This document shows positions 1-7,722 of a DNA stretch of 64,000 nucleotides, in pieces. The stretch is taken from NCBI GenBank assembly GCA_903882805.1, contig CAIRYK010000042.1, positions 124,001 through 188,000 of the forward strand, read 5' to 3'. The DNA is from an uncultured Bacteroidota bacterium (GTDB lineage Bacteria; Bacteroidota; Bacteroidia; Chitinophagales; Chitinophagaceae). Position 1 is the stretch's first letter; each line of letters begins with the position of its first letter. Made by a program: the position numbers and the translations under genes. The notes under the pieces were generated by a model that saw nothing but the letters and a program-made list of their open reading frames with translations, was not told where the DNA came from and ran no database searches.

Positions 1-1595
1 GGTGTGGCGCTGCTAAGCGTACTTCCTCCCCCGATACATACATGGTTGGTACCGGTAATAGGAGCAGGCAACGGATTGACAACAACCGTAACGGTAGCGG
101 CAGAATCGGAAAAACACCCTGCCTTGAGTGCATAGACCGTGTACACGCCTGCCGATGCCAGCGTAGAGCTGGCTATTGTGGGGTTGTCGAGCGGTGATGT
201 GAACCCTGCCGGCCCTGTCCAACTAAACGACGAAAATGGCGTGGTAGTGGAAGCTGTAAAGTTGATGGCGCTTCCCTCGCATACCGGGCTATTGCTACCT
301 GCTGTGGGCGTATTAGGTAATGGCGTAGATGGTTTAAGATTTAAAATCAACGTATCGGGTAAGCCGGAACAACTACCGGTACCCACCACCATAAGCGATA
401 TTATTGAAGTATCGGTGGTAACCTGCGTAGAAGGACCTACGTAGGTAGACAAAGCCTCGCCTGAGAGCGAATACCAGGTCCAGGTATAGTCGCCGGGATT
501 GGTAATGGTTACTGTAGTTACTGTAGATACGCACACATTCGCAGTATCGCCTTCTACGTGCGGCGTGGTGGATGTGTCGCCCGTTGCCGTCCAGTTGGGT
601 CGGGTTGCTTCAAATGCCTTTGTCAGGTCCGAGGTGTTCAGGATATATGCGTATGCGAAACTAACGCTGTCGCCCGGATTGATGTCGCCAAGATTAAACA
701 CGATACCTATGCCGGCGTCAGCAGTATCGAATCCGCTGTAACGAGCCGTAGACCTACCCTGCCAATACAACGAATCGCAGTTTACTGATGGAGTAAGACC
801 CGATGTGCAATAAAAACACTTAGCGCGACAGTCGAGCGTACCCAAACCAAGAAACGCATCGAGATAGGTAATACCCGTAGCCGTTACCAATGTTGCATTG
901 AGCGCATTGGGCAACTGATAAAATATATTATTGATAGTGCGATAGTTACCATTTGTGGCCACCTCCTGATCGGGGTCCACGGTGCGCATGTAGTAAACTT
1001 TGTTTCTTCTGAAAGCCGATGTGTTGGTAAGCGTTACTGAAATAGAGAAAAACAGGTTTCCGGTATCGAGCGACGTTACCTGCCTGATGGTGATACTGTC
1101 GCCATTAATACCTTCCCAAACGGCTTTATTCTTTACGCCGTCGAAAGAGTAACCGGTATTGATGCCTGATAGCGAACCCGTAAACAACACAGGCGAACCA
1201 CCGCAGCCAGCTCCCTGGTTCCATGCATTGCTTTGAACGCCGTTCACCTGAAGGCTCCATCCTTCCTGCGGGCTTCCCGGCAAAAAGTAATCGCCAAAAT
1301 ATGCGGGCGTACCTACCGTCCAGCCGTCGCGATTAGGATCAGATACCCAACCCAGCCCTTGCGTGAGCGAACAGCCGCCGGTACAAGTATTTTGCATACT
1401 AACGCCGCCGCGCGGGTGATAACCCGCAGGCGCTGGTTCGCTGGAACCAAAAGCGCCGTTGATGTTAACGCCCACTTCTACATAATTACCTTTCAAAAAA
1501 GCATTGCAATTGTTGAGCTGTGCGCTAACGCTGCCCGACAAAAATAAAATTGCAATGATGAAGGATAATGACAGAATATATTTACTGAATCTCAT
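1..1595 (-). CDS. Secreted Ig-like repeat protein, partial (3' end outside window)
   Basis: The reading frame is open from the ATG at 1593-1595 to the left edge, giving at least 531 residues. An N-terminal signal peptide of about 26 residues ends at VSA|Q. A long beta-rich region follows that I do not recognise, with Cys pairs around CTGGC and CRAKCFYC. Near the visible end there is an Ig-like repeat (GTNHVCIGGGSTL), a module common in large Bacteroidota surface proteins. The family usually ends in a T9SS sorting domain, but that part lies outside the window, so export by T9SS is inferred. It lies 38 bp downstream of another secreted-protein gene on the same strand, probably in one transcript. 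An adhesin or matrix role is a guess. Confidence 0.8.
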   Translation of the reverse strand, partial: MRFSKYILSLSFIIAILFLSGSVSAQLNNCNAFLKGNYVEVGVNINGAFGSSEPAPAGYHPRGGVSMQNTCTGGCSLTQGLGWVSDPNRDGWTVGTPAYFGDYFLPGSPQEGWSLQVNGVQSNAWNQGAGCGGSPVLFTGSLSGINTGYSFDGVKNKAVWEGINGDSITIRQVTSLDTGNLFFSISVTLTNTSAFRRNKVYYMRTVDPDQEVATNGNYRTINNIFYQLPNALNATLVTATGITYLDAFLGLGTLDCRAKCFYCTSGLTPSVNCDSLYWQGRSTARYSGFDTADAGIGIVFNLGDINPGDSVSFAYAYILNTSDLTKAFEATRPNWTATGDTSTTPHVEGDTANVCVSTVTTVTITNPGDYTWTWYSLSGEALSTYVGPSTQVTTDTSIISLMVVGTGSCSGLPDTLILNLKPSTPLPNTPTAGSNSPVCEGSAINFTASTTTPFSSFSWTGPAGFTSPLDNPTIASSTLASAGVYTVYALKAGCFSDSAATVTVVVNPLPAPITGTNHVCIGGGSTLSSAT

Positions 1596-1633
1596 ACTAA
1601 ATCTATTGGAAAATGTTACATTAAAATACCCTA

Positions 1634-2092
1634 TTACTTGCCGCCCTGTACTTTCTGGAATGAAATACTGTATAAACTTTCCGACTTATTGCCGCTGGTG
1701 ATATTGATTTGATATGCGCCGGGTTCGAGTTTGGAAATATCTATCGATTCGTTGTAACTATGGCCTTTTTGCGAGGGCTGCCAATGTATTTTCTTTTCGC
1801 CCTTTGCATCTATGATATCTGCCGCAAACAGCATGGGGTCGGGAGTATTGAGTTGCAGATTGAGCGTAGTAGAGAAAGGCGCAGGAGCTATCGCGTAATT
1901 CACATTTATATGCTCAATTATGCCGCGCGCTTTGTTTGGTTTATCTATTTCAAAATGCCCCGAAACAATACTTTTATCCAATAAATCGTTTTGTTTGGCT
2001 GGCAACCTACTGCCCATTGTTTGTTGAGCAAACACACTGCCGCCGCACAATGACAAAGCAATGACAAAGGAACCAAGGAAACGTTTTTTCAT
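1634..2092 (-). CDS. Small secreted protein of unknown function
   Basis: A 152-residue protein with a clear signal peptide (MKKRFLGSF start, cleavage near VFA|QQ at residues 22-23). The mature part is beta-rich and has no cysteine. Its end, with LEPGAYQINITSGNKSESLYSISFQK, resembles the last strands of a T9SS type A sorting domain (a G-x-Y motif, then K-F/Q-K near the C-terminus), but the match is too weak to assert. It is the first gene of a probable two-gene unit with the large Ig-like protein downstream. I do not recognise the family. Confidence 0.75.
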   Translation of the reverse strand: MKKRFLGSFVIALSLCGGSVFAQQTMGSRLPAKQNDLLDKSIVSGHFEIDKPNKARGIIEHINVNYAIAPAPFSTTLNLQLNTPDPMLFAADIIDAKGEKKIHWQPSQKGHSYNESIDISKLEPGAYQINITSGNKSESLYSISFQKVQGGK

Positions 2093-2525
2093 ACTAATTA
2101 GTTAACTATCAACAATATCTACATTCAATATTCACTTATTCGAATAGAATTACAGCCCTGATATTTGGGCTTAGCGGTAGTATAGGCAAGATATTCCGAA
2201 CAAGTCGTTAAAGTTAATATATTTCCACCTATTAAAAGAGCCTTAAAAAATATTTTTTGAGCATTAATAGACCTTTTTTTGAATTGATACAAGGCTTTTT
2301 GATACAAAATGCTTGATTGTAGATTGCTACGCCAACGAATTGTGAGAAGGGACCCGACGATTTACAAACAATCAAATGAGCTACAGCCGCCCATTTTCGG
2401 CTAAAGGAATAATTGACTATTTAAGCGACTATGTTGCACAACTGCGGTAGGCATCCACTTGCATACCCACACACAGAAATACCCCACCAAAATGGCAGGG
2501 TACACTGAATATATTGAAGAGGTAA
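2093..2525. other. Intergenic stretch, AT-rich, no gene found
   Basis: 433 bp between rpsG and the small secreted protein, both on the minus strand. It should hold the end of the rpsL-rpsG transcript and the promoter of the secreted-protein pair. A weak TACCC/GGGTA hairpin near 2482-2508 could end the ribosomal transcript, but it has no T tract. The 60-codon frame at 2125-2307 lacks protein-like composition and I do not count it. No tRNA cloverleaf was found. Confidence 0.6.
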
Positions 2526-2993
2526 TTAGATCTTGAAGTGAGAGAACGCCTTGTTGGCTTCAGCCATACGATGCGTATCTTCTTTCTTTTTGAAAGCTCC
2601 GCCTTCACCTTTCGCTGCTGCTACTATTTCGTTGGCAAGCTTGTCGGCAATGGTTTTACCGTTGCGCTCGCGGCTGAAACGGATAAGCCATTTCATACTG
2701 AGCGATATTTTGCGGTCTGGTCTAACTTCTGCTGGAATCTGGAAAGTAGCTCCACCAATACGGCGGCTACGAACTTCTACAGCTGGAGTAACGTTTACGA
2801 GGGCGCGTTTCCACACTTCGTAACCTTCTTCGTTAGTTATTTTTGATACTTTATCGATAGCATCGTAAAAAGCGCTCAATACCACTGTTTTGTTACCACC
2901 CCACATAAGGCAGTTTACAAAACGCGTTACGTTTTTGTCGTTAAATTTCGGATCCGGCGCTAACGGGAGTTTTTTTGCCTGTGCCTTTCTCAT
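2526..2993 (-). CDS. rpsG: 30S ribosomal protein S7
   Basis: 155 residues, the normal bacterial length. It carries the family core around residues 66-90 ([18 protein letters not shown], then ATFQIPAEV) and the C-terminal [19 protein letters not shown]7 starts assembly of the 30S head by binding the 3' major domain of 16S rRNA and contacts the exit-site tRNA. It lies 34 bp behind rpsL on the same strand, the usual str-operon order, so it is cotranscribed from the rpsL promoter. The next gene downstream is not fusA but an unrelated secreted protein. Confidence 0.98.
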   Translation of the reverse strand: MRKAQAKKLPLAPDPKFNDKNVTRFVNCLMWGGNKTVVLSAFYDAIDKVSKITNEEGYEVWKRALVNVTPAVEVRSRRIGGATFQIPAEVRPDRKISLSMKWLIRFSRERNGKTIADKLANEIVAAAKGEGGAFKKKEDTHRMAEANKAFSHFKI

Positions 2994-3027
2994 TGCTGAC
3001 TTGGCTTATATTAGAGAGTTAAAAAAA

Positions 3028-3450
3028 TTATTTTTTGCCTGCTGGTTTAGCTCCTGGTTTACCAGCTGCGCCTGCTTTCGCTTTTTCCTTCTTAGTGCCA
3101 TATTTACTGCGGCTCTTCTTACGGTCTTTTACGCCCGCTGTATCCAGAGCTCCACGTACAATATGATAACGCACACCGGGAAGATCCTTAACACGACCGC
3201 CGCGTATAAGCACTATCGAGTGCTCTTGCAGGTTGTGCCCTTCACCGGGGATGTAGGCAATCACTTCCACCTTATTGGTAAGGCGCACCTTAGCCACCTT
3301 ACGAAGGGCGGAGTTTGGTTTCTTTGGAGTAGTAGTGTACACACGGGTACAAACACCACGGCGTTGAGGGCAGGAGTCCAAAGCGCGGGACTTTGATTTT
3401 GTCCGCATTTGTTCACGGCCTTTTCGTACTAATTGTTGTATTGTAGGCAT
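3028..3450 (-). CDS. rpsL: 30S ribosomal protein S12
   Basis: 140 residues. It has the S12 core [31 protein letters not shown] and [14 protein letters not shown], and an Ala/Gly/Lys-rich tail after residue 120 of the kind seen in Bacteroidota. S12 sits at the decoding centre. The two lysines whose changes give streptomycin resistance (in PKKPNSA and GRVKDLPG) are wild type, and the Asp after the second, the usual methylthiolation site, is present. First gene of the rpsL-rpsG unit, with a good -7 promoter box 34 bp upstream. Confidence 0.98.
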   Translation of the reverse strand: MPTIQQLVRKGREQMRTKSKSRALDSCPQRRGVCTRVYTTTPKKPNSALRKVAKVRLTNKVEVIAYIPGEGHNLQEHSIVLIRGGRVKDLPGVRYHIVRGALDTAGVKDRKKSRSKYGTKKEKAKAGAAGKPGAKPAGKK

Positions 3451-3484
3451 TGCTTACGTTAGTAATAAATTAAAATTAGGAGTG

Positions 3485-3492
3485 CAAAGGTA
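3485..3492 (-). promoter_or_regulatory. -7 promoter element of rpsL-rpsG
   Basis: On the minus strand this reads TACCTTTG, a full match to the Bacteroidota -7 consensus TAnnTTTG. It is 34 bp before the rpsL ATG, and the DNA behind it is very T-rich. Inferred from sequence only. Confidence 0.6.
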
Positions 3493-3608
3493 AGGGAATA
3501 AATCAAAAGTAAAAACTAAAAATTTAAAAAAATATTTTCGAACGCTCTTTTCGCTGTTTTGCAGCCGAAAAACGCAGCTTCCCCCCTCAATTTTTTTTCA
3601 AAAATACA

Positions 3609-4358
3609 TCATTTATTTTCAAAAGGCCGATTTATTAATTCAAATAGTTCTTCTCTTTTTGCGCGAAGCCCCTTCGACTGCCCTACCGCTATCTCCGGCA
3701 AGCCGTTTTTAAGCCCGTCCATAGCCTCTTCCAGAAACTCGGCAACCGGTATTCCGCCATGCGATTGTGTTTTATCGGCGCGCCTGTCGTGCCCCAATTC
3801 CGTGTCTACCGATGGCGGAGCCACCTCATAGACCGACACGCCCGTATTGCGCCACTGCCACCGCAATGACATGGTAAACGAATGTATAGCAGCCTTGGTG
3901 GCGCAATACACCGGCATAAACGCCAGAGGCGTAAAGGCAAGACCCGAAGAAATGTTGATAATAGACGCCTGAGGCAGTGCGCCAAAATGAGCGCCAAAAA
4001 GGGAACACAAATGTATGGGCGCCATCAGGTTGGTCTCCACCTCGCTGTACACTTTGCTCATTTCTGTCTCTTGAGTAAGATCTGCCGCAAATTGCACCCC
4101 GGCATTATTTACCAACACATTTACTGCAGGATAATGAGCCAAAACCCAGTCGCGCAACGCTGCACGTTGCGAAGCAACGGCAATATCGCACTGCCTGGTG
4201 ATCATTCCTTTATTTTTTGCCGCTATTTCTGCCAGCCTGTCGGCGCGCCTGCCGCAAATAATTACGGTATTGCCTTCTGCAAAAAATCTTTCGGCAAATG
4301 CCAATCCGATGCCAGAAGTGCCGCCGGTAATTAAAATAGTATTTCCTGTTATGTTCAT
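3609..4358 (-). CDS. Short-chain dehydrogenase/reductase (DltE-like)
   Basis: 249 residues, classical SDR size. Visible motifs are the NAD(P) loop TGGTSGIG (residues 11-18), NNAG (84-87), the catalytic Ser in INISSG (137/138) and the YxxxK pair (Tyr151, Lys155). The arginines after the second strand (CGRRADR) suggest a preference for NADPH. The closest subgroup I can suggest is the DltE/YdfG-like oxidoreductases; the substrate cannot be read from sequence. It lies 25 bp behind the thioesterase gene on the same strand, probably one transcript. Confidence 0.88.
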   Translation of the reverse strand: MNITGNTILITGGTSGIGLAFAERFFAEGNTVIICGRRADRLAEIAAKNKGMITRQCDIAVASQRAALRDWVLAHYPAVNVLVNNAGVQFAADLTQETEMSKVYSEVETNLMAPIHLCSLFGAHFGALPQASIINISSGLAFTPLAFMPVYCATKAAIHSFTMSLRWQWRNTGVSVYEVAPPSVDTELGHDRRADKTQSHGGIPVAEFLEEAMDGLKNGLPEIAVGQSKGLRAKREELFELINRPFENK

Positions 4359-4383
4359 ATTTTTTGTTGTTCAGCTACCGCAA

Positions 4384-4803
4384 TTACAGATTCGTACCCT
4401 CTATCTCACTTACCACCTTTCGAAATTCGGCAGTTATGGGCGTTTTTTCATTCTTTCTAAAATCAAAATTTACTATTACATCGTGCGCCTCGGCCACTAC
4501 TTCGTTATCGGCATTCCGGATCCGATGATGAAGGCCAAAGCTTGTGTTTTTGATAAACTCCATCCGCGACTCTACGACAATATTGCCGGGATAGAACAGT
4601 GGCTTAATAAAATTGCAGCCGGTAGATAGTAGTATTGGCCCAGTCTTATGTTCGCTAAAGCCCGCTGCTATACCCGTTAGCTCCCAGTATTGCACCCGGG
4701 CGGCCTGTATGTATTTGAAATAAGAGACATTGTTTACGTGTCCGAAAAGATCCATTTCGCTCCAGTCTATACGGAGGCTCAGCGTTACAGGAAAGAGGTT
4801 CAT
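4384..4803 (-). CDS. Acyl-CoA thioesterase, hotdog fold (4HBT/YbgC-like)
   Basis: 139 residues from the ATG at 4801-4803. A longer frame reaches 4887, but its first 28 residues do not look like this family, so I chose the internal Met. The hotdog signature is clear: DLFGHVNN at residues 18-25 (catalytic Asp18, Gly21-His22), followed by the long helix YFKYIQAARVQYW. Relatives hydrolyse acyl-CoA thioesters in the cytoplasm, often of short or aromatic acyl groups. It precedes the SDR gene; the pair may act on related metabolites, which is inference. Confidence 0.85.
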   Translation of the reverse strand: MNLFPVTLSLRIDWSEMDLFGHVNNVSYFKYIQAARVQYWELTGIAAGFSEHKTGPILLSTGCNFIKPLFYPGNIVVESRMEFIKNTSFGLHHRIRNADNEVVAEAHDVIVNFDFRKNEKTPITAEFRKVVSEIEGTNL

Positions 4804-5022
4804 TATGCGAATGTAGCACGTTTTGGCGAGGCCAAAACCATGCGCCGTCAGTAGTTCCCAGCTGCCCCATAGCTTTAGAATCTTCATAAATATCGCTTAG
4901 CGGCAGCATTGCATTTACCGACTTTAATAACAAGGCGTCTTCCGGATTCTTGTATTCATTAAGTTCCCATTTGCCATCGCTATTTATACAAAATGCCCCC
5001 CTAAAGAAAGCCCATTCAAACT
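4804..5022 (-). pseudogene. Possible remnant of a protein-coding gene
   Basis: Upstream of the thioesterase, the minus-strand frame that follows the TAG at 5021-5023 is open and has protein-like composition: WAFFRGAFCINSDGKWELNE, then NAMLPLSDIYEDSK and GTTDGAWFWPRQN. It has no ATG (the only start-like codon is the TTG at 4931-4933) and it runs out of phase into the thioesterase gene. The simplest reading is the decayed 3' part of an older gene. It could also be chance, and I cannot name a family. Confidence 0.3.
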
Positions 5023-5081
5023 AAGAACCGAACCTGTAAAGCAATAGTCAATGAATACATACAACATTCACCAGGCTAACC

Positions 5082-5753
5082 TTACATAAACAAATACATA
5101 ACCCGCACCACCCACAAATTGTTGAACTGCGCCGCTTTTGAATAGTCTTGAGGTATGTTATCGCGAATAGATACGAGCGAATACTGGAAGCGAATATTCA
5201 GGAAAAACCCTTTGTAGCAATGCAAATTTCCGGATAACACAATATTATAGTCGCTTTTTTTAAACGGATATTTATTGAGATCAAAGTTTTGGGCAGGGCT
5301 TGTAGTAATGTATTCGCTGCTTGATGCCAGGCGCGAATAAGAAAACCCTCCGCCAAAATGACTCTTACGTTTATCGAAGTAGTTGATCATTACCGGTATT
5401 TCGGCATACTTGAGGTCTATACCGTAGTTGGTTATGTACTGGCCCGAGGCAATTTGCTGCGCTTCGGTAGATCTTGCGCCTTTTTGAGCGTACAAGATCT
5501 CGAGACTGGCCGCCAGATGCTCATCGAGCTTGGTGTACACTATGCCGCCCATATTGAAACCTACCTTGTGGTAGCCCGCAAAATAATCGCCGTCTACTTG
5601 CAAAAAATTAGCTCCGGCTACCACGCCGCCATAAAAGGTACGTTCATCCTCTATGTAATAACCCTTTTGCGCCAGAGCGCCTGCGGCAACGCCGCATAGC
5701 CCTATACAAAGCAGTAGGATGAATTTTATATTTTTGAGCAATAAGGAATGCAT
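5082..5753 (-). CDS. Outer-membrane beta-barrel protein (PorT-like), copy 1
   Basis: 223 residues with a signal peptide ending near ALA|QKG (about residue 29), then alternating beta-strands (GGVVAGANF, HKVGFNMGGIVY, LKYAEIPVMINYF) ending in a hydrophobic strand with terminal aromatic residues (VVRVMYLFM). This is the eight-strand outer-membrane barrel pattern of the PorT-like family. It is a close paralogue of the next gene upstream (5788-6474); long blocks such as NYG(I/V)(D/K)L(K/N)YAE(I/V)PVMINY match. A -7 box at 5773-5780 gives it its own promoter. Function unknown. Confidence 0.85.
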   Translation of the reverse strand: MHSLLLKNIKFILLLCIGLCGVAAGALAQKGYYIEDERTFYGGVVAGANFLQVDGDYFAGYHKVGFNMGGIVYTKLDEHLAASLEILYAQKGARSTEAQQIASGQYITNYGIDLKYAEIPVMINYFDKRKSHFGGGFSYSRLASSSEYITTSPAQNFDLNKYPFKKSDYNIVLSGNLHCYKGFFLNIRFQYSLVSIRDNIPQDYSKAAQFNNLWVVRVMYLFM

Positions 5754-5772
5754 TGGTTTTAATATTGATGTA

Positions 5773-5780
5773 CAAATATA
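5773..5780 (-). promoter_or_regulatory. -7 promoter element of the first PorT-like gene
   Basis: Minus strand TATATTTG, a full TAnnTTTG match, 19 bp before the ATG at 5753. It lies in the short gap between the two paralogues. Confidence 0.5.
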
Positions 5781-5787
5781 CGTGCGT

Positions 5788-6474
5788 TTACCGCAACAGA
5801 TACATTAACCGAACAGACCACAGATTATTGTACTGCTCCTGCGCTCTTGAAAAACCTGGCGGCGAAGAAGACCTGACCGGCATAAGCGAATACTGAAAAC
5901 GGATATTGAGAAACAACCCCTTCCACAAATGCAGATTGGCGCCCGCTAAGAAATCGAAATTATCTTTTGAATAAGGGTATTTATTAAGATCGACGCTGGT
6001 AGCAGGCGCAGTAGATAACGACTCAGAACTGTTGACCAGCCGGCTATAAGACACCCCCAACCCGAAATGGCTCCGGCGTTTATCGTAGTAATTAATCATT
6101 ACCGGCACTTCGGCATAGTTGAGTTTCACGCCATAATTGAGAATAAATACGCTGTCTTTGGGGGTCACTTTTACCATATCGCTTTTAGCTCCCTTTTCGG
6201 TGTACAAAAACTCCCAACTCAACGCCAAACGCTTGCGCAACTGTATATAACCAATACCGCCCACATTGAGGCCAATCTTGTGATAGCCGGCAAAATTATC
6301 GCCGTCTACCTGCGTAAAATTGGAACCCGCCACCACGCCCACCGAAAAAATCTTCGGGTCCTCGAGGTACATACCATGAGGTTCATCATCATCTTGCGCC
6401 CAAAGCCTGCCCGAAACCAAGCTTAAACAAAATGTAATGAAAATAAGTGCCGCAAATTTTCTACTTTTATTCAT
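5788..6474 (-). CDS. Outer-membrane beta-barrel protein (PorT-like), copy 2
   Basis: 228 residues from the ATG at 6472-6474. An upstream in-frame Met at 6516 would put 14 polar residues before the signal peptide, so the internal start is better. The signal peptide ends near LWA|QDDD. The mature part has the same strand pattern as its neighbour and ends in VRLMYLLR. Tandem duplication with the 5082-5753 gene is evident; the two differ mainly in loops, as expected when surface loops evolve faster than strands. It is divergent from the small gene at 6534. Confidence 0.85.
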   Translation of the reverse strand: MNKSRKFAALIFITFCLSLVSGRLWAQDDDEPHGMYLEDPKIFSVGVVAGSNFTQVDGDNFAGYHKIGLNVGGIGYIQLRKRLALSWEFLYTEKGAKSDMVKVTPKDSVFILNYGVKLNYAEVPVMINYYDKRRSHFGLGVSYSRLVNSSESLSTAPATSVDLNKYPYSKDNFDFLAGANLHLWKGLFLNIRFQYSLMPVRSSSPPGFSRAQEQYNNLWSVRLMYLLR

Positions 6475-6533
6475 TGAATCAACAGAGTATAGTGCGATTT
6501 TTCTGACGAAACGCACCTAATGATTACCATCAA

Positions 6534-6842
6534 ATGAGTTTCAAATATACGCCAAACACGCTTAAAAAATTAGAAGGCCTTTTCGACGAGGCCCGCTACA
6601 TCATTCGTTACGAGAAAGGACACTTCAATAGCGGCTACTGCGTGCTGGAAGAAAGAAGGGTTGTGGTTATCAATAAATTTTTGAGCGTAGAGGGCAGAAT
6701 TAATGCGCTGATAGAAATATTACCCTCTATAGCAGTAAACGAAGAAGAACTAAGCGGGGAAATGCTGAAGTGGTACCGGGCATTAAAAACCGAACCTGCT
6801 TTTGGCGCAGACCCTACCGTACAAACACAAATGGATATCTGA
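6534..6842 (+). CDS. Small conserved protein of unknown function
   Basis: 102 residues, acidic and probably helical (NTLKKLEGLFDEARYIIRYE, then GHFNSGYCVLEERRVVVINK). No signal peptide or membrane segment. Its TGA stop is followed two bases later by the GTG start of the metallo-hydrolase, so the two are translationally coupled and probably act in the same process. I recognise the pattern as a small Bacteroidota hypothetical protein but not its function. Confidence 0.8.
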   Translation: MSFKYTPNTLKKLEGLFDEARYIIRYEKGHFNSGYCVLEERRVVVINKFLSVEGRINALIEILPSIAVNEEELSGEMLKWYRALKTEPAFGADPTVQTQMDI

Positions 6843-6844
6843 CC

Positions 6845-7609
6845 GTGAACATAACATTCTTAGGCACCGGCACTTCGCAGGGCGTTCCGTTTATTGGTTG
6901 CCCCTGCCCCGTTTGCACATCGACCAACAAAAAAGACCAGCGACTCAGGTCGTCGGTATGGATAGAAACGCCCGATGCCAGCATAGTTATAGACAGCGGC
7001 CCCGACTTTCGCTACCAGATGATACGCGCCAATGTGCGCCAACTGGACGCTATTGTGTTTACCCACGCCCACAAAGACCATATTGCCGGGCTGGACGACA
7101 TAAGACCCTACAACTTCTTTAGCGGCAACCCTGTAAAAATATATGCCACTCCCGAAACGCAGGAAGGACTGCATCGCGAGTTCAGTTACATATTTTCGGG
7201 CATGAACTATCCGGGTATACCGCAGATAGAGATGCACACCATAAACCCCGACGAGCCGTTTTTTGTGAATGGCGTAAAGTTCACACCCATAAAGCTGTTG
7301 CATTACAAACTGGAGGTGCTGGGCTATCGCGTGGGCGACTTCACCTACATTACCGACGCCAACTATATAGCGCCCGAAGAACTAAACAAGGTGCGCGGCA
7401 GCAAGGCAATAACCCTGAATGCCCTGCGTCATGAACCGCATATATCGCACTTTACCTTGGCGCAAGCGATAGAACTGGCCAAAGACCTGAATGCTGAAGA
7501 AACCTATTTTACCCACATAAGTCACCAATTAGGGCTGCACGACAAGGTGAATGCAGAACTGCCGAGAGGTATGAACCTGGCCTACGACGGACTAACGCTA
7601 ACCTATTAG
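6845..7609 (+). CDS. MBL-fold metallo-hydrolase (PhnP-like)
   Basis: 254 residues starting with GTG at 6845, two bases after the upstream stop. A longer frame from 6770 overlaps the upstream gene and starts with non-family residues. The fold begins at NITFLGTGTSQGVPFIGC. The metal site motif is HAHKDH (residues 74-79), later ligands are YITDANY and HISH, and a CPCPVC cluster (Cys19-Cys24) is typical of the PhnP-like branch. Relatives are phosphodiesterases, including cyclic-phosphate hydrolases, often with an extra zinc bound near the N-terminus. The substrate here is unknown. Confidence 0.88.
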   Translation: MNITFLGTGTSQGVPFIGCPCPVCTSTNKKDQRLRSSVWIETPDASIVIDSGPDFRYQMIRANVRQLDAIVFTHAHKDHIAGLDDIRPYNFFSGNPVKIYATPETQEGLHREFSYIFSGMNYPGIPQIEMHTINPDEPFFVNGVKFTPIKLLHYKLEVLGYRVGDFTYITDANYIAPEELNKVRGSKAITLNALRHEPHISHFTLAQAIELAKDLNAEETYFTHISHQLGLHDKVNAELPRGMNLAYDGLTLTY

Positions 7610-7676
7610 CCACCAATCAATAATAGAACTCCCCGCGAATTTGTAAAAGCGGCCGCTACATAGGGGCTGAATTTTG

Positions 7677-7684
7677 TATTTTTG
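7677..7684 (+). promoter_or_regulatory. -7 promoter element of leuS
   Basis: TATTTTTG, matching TAnnTTTG, 38 bp before the leuS ATG. I did not see a well-spaced -33 TTTG. Confidence 0.5.
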
Positions 7685-7722
7685 CCGGATTACCTATATA
7701 AATAAAATAAGGCGCTGAAAAT

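Noticed and set aside
2125-2307. 60-codon minus-strand frame
   Set aside because: Low-complexity composition, no family resemblance, AT-rich intergenic DNA.
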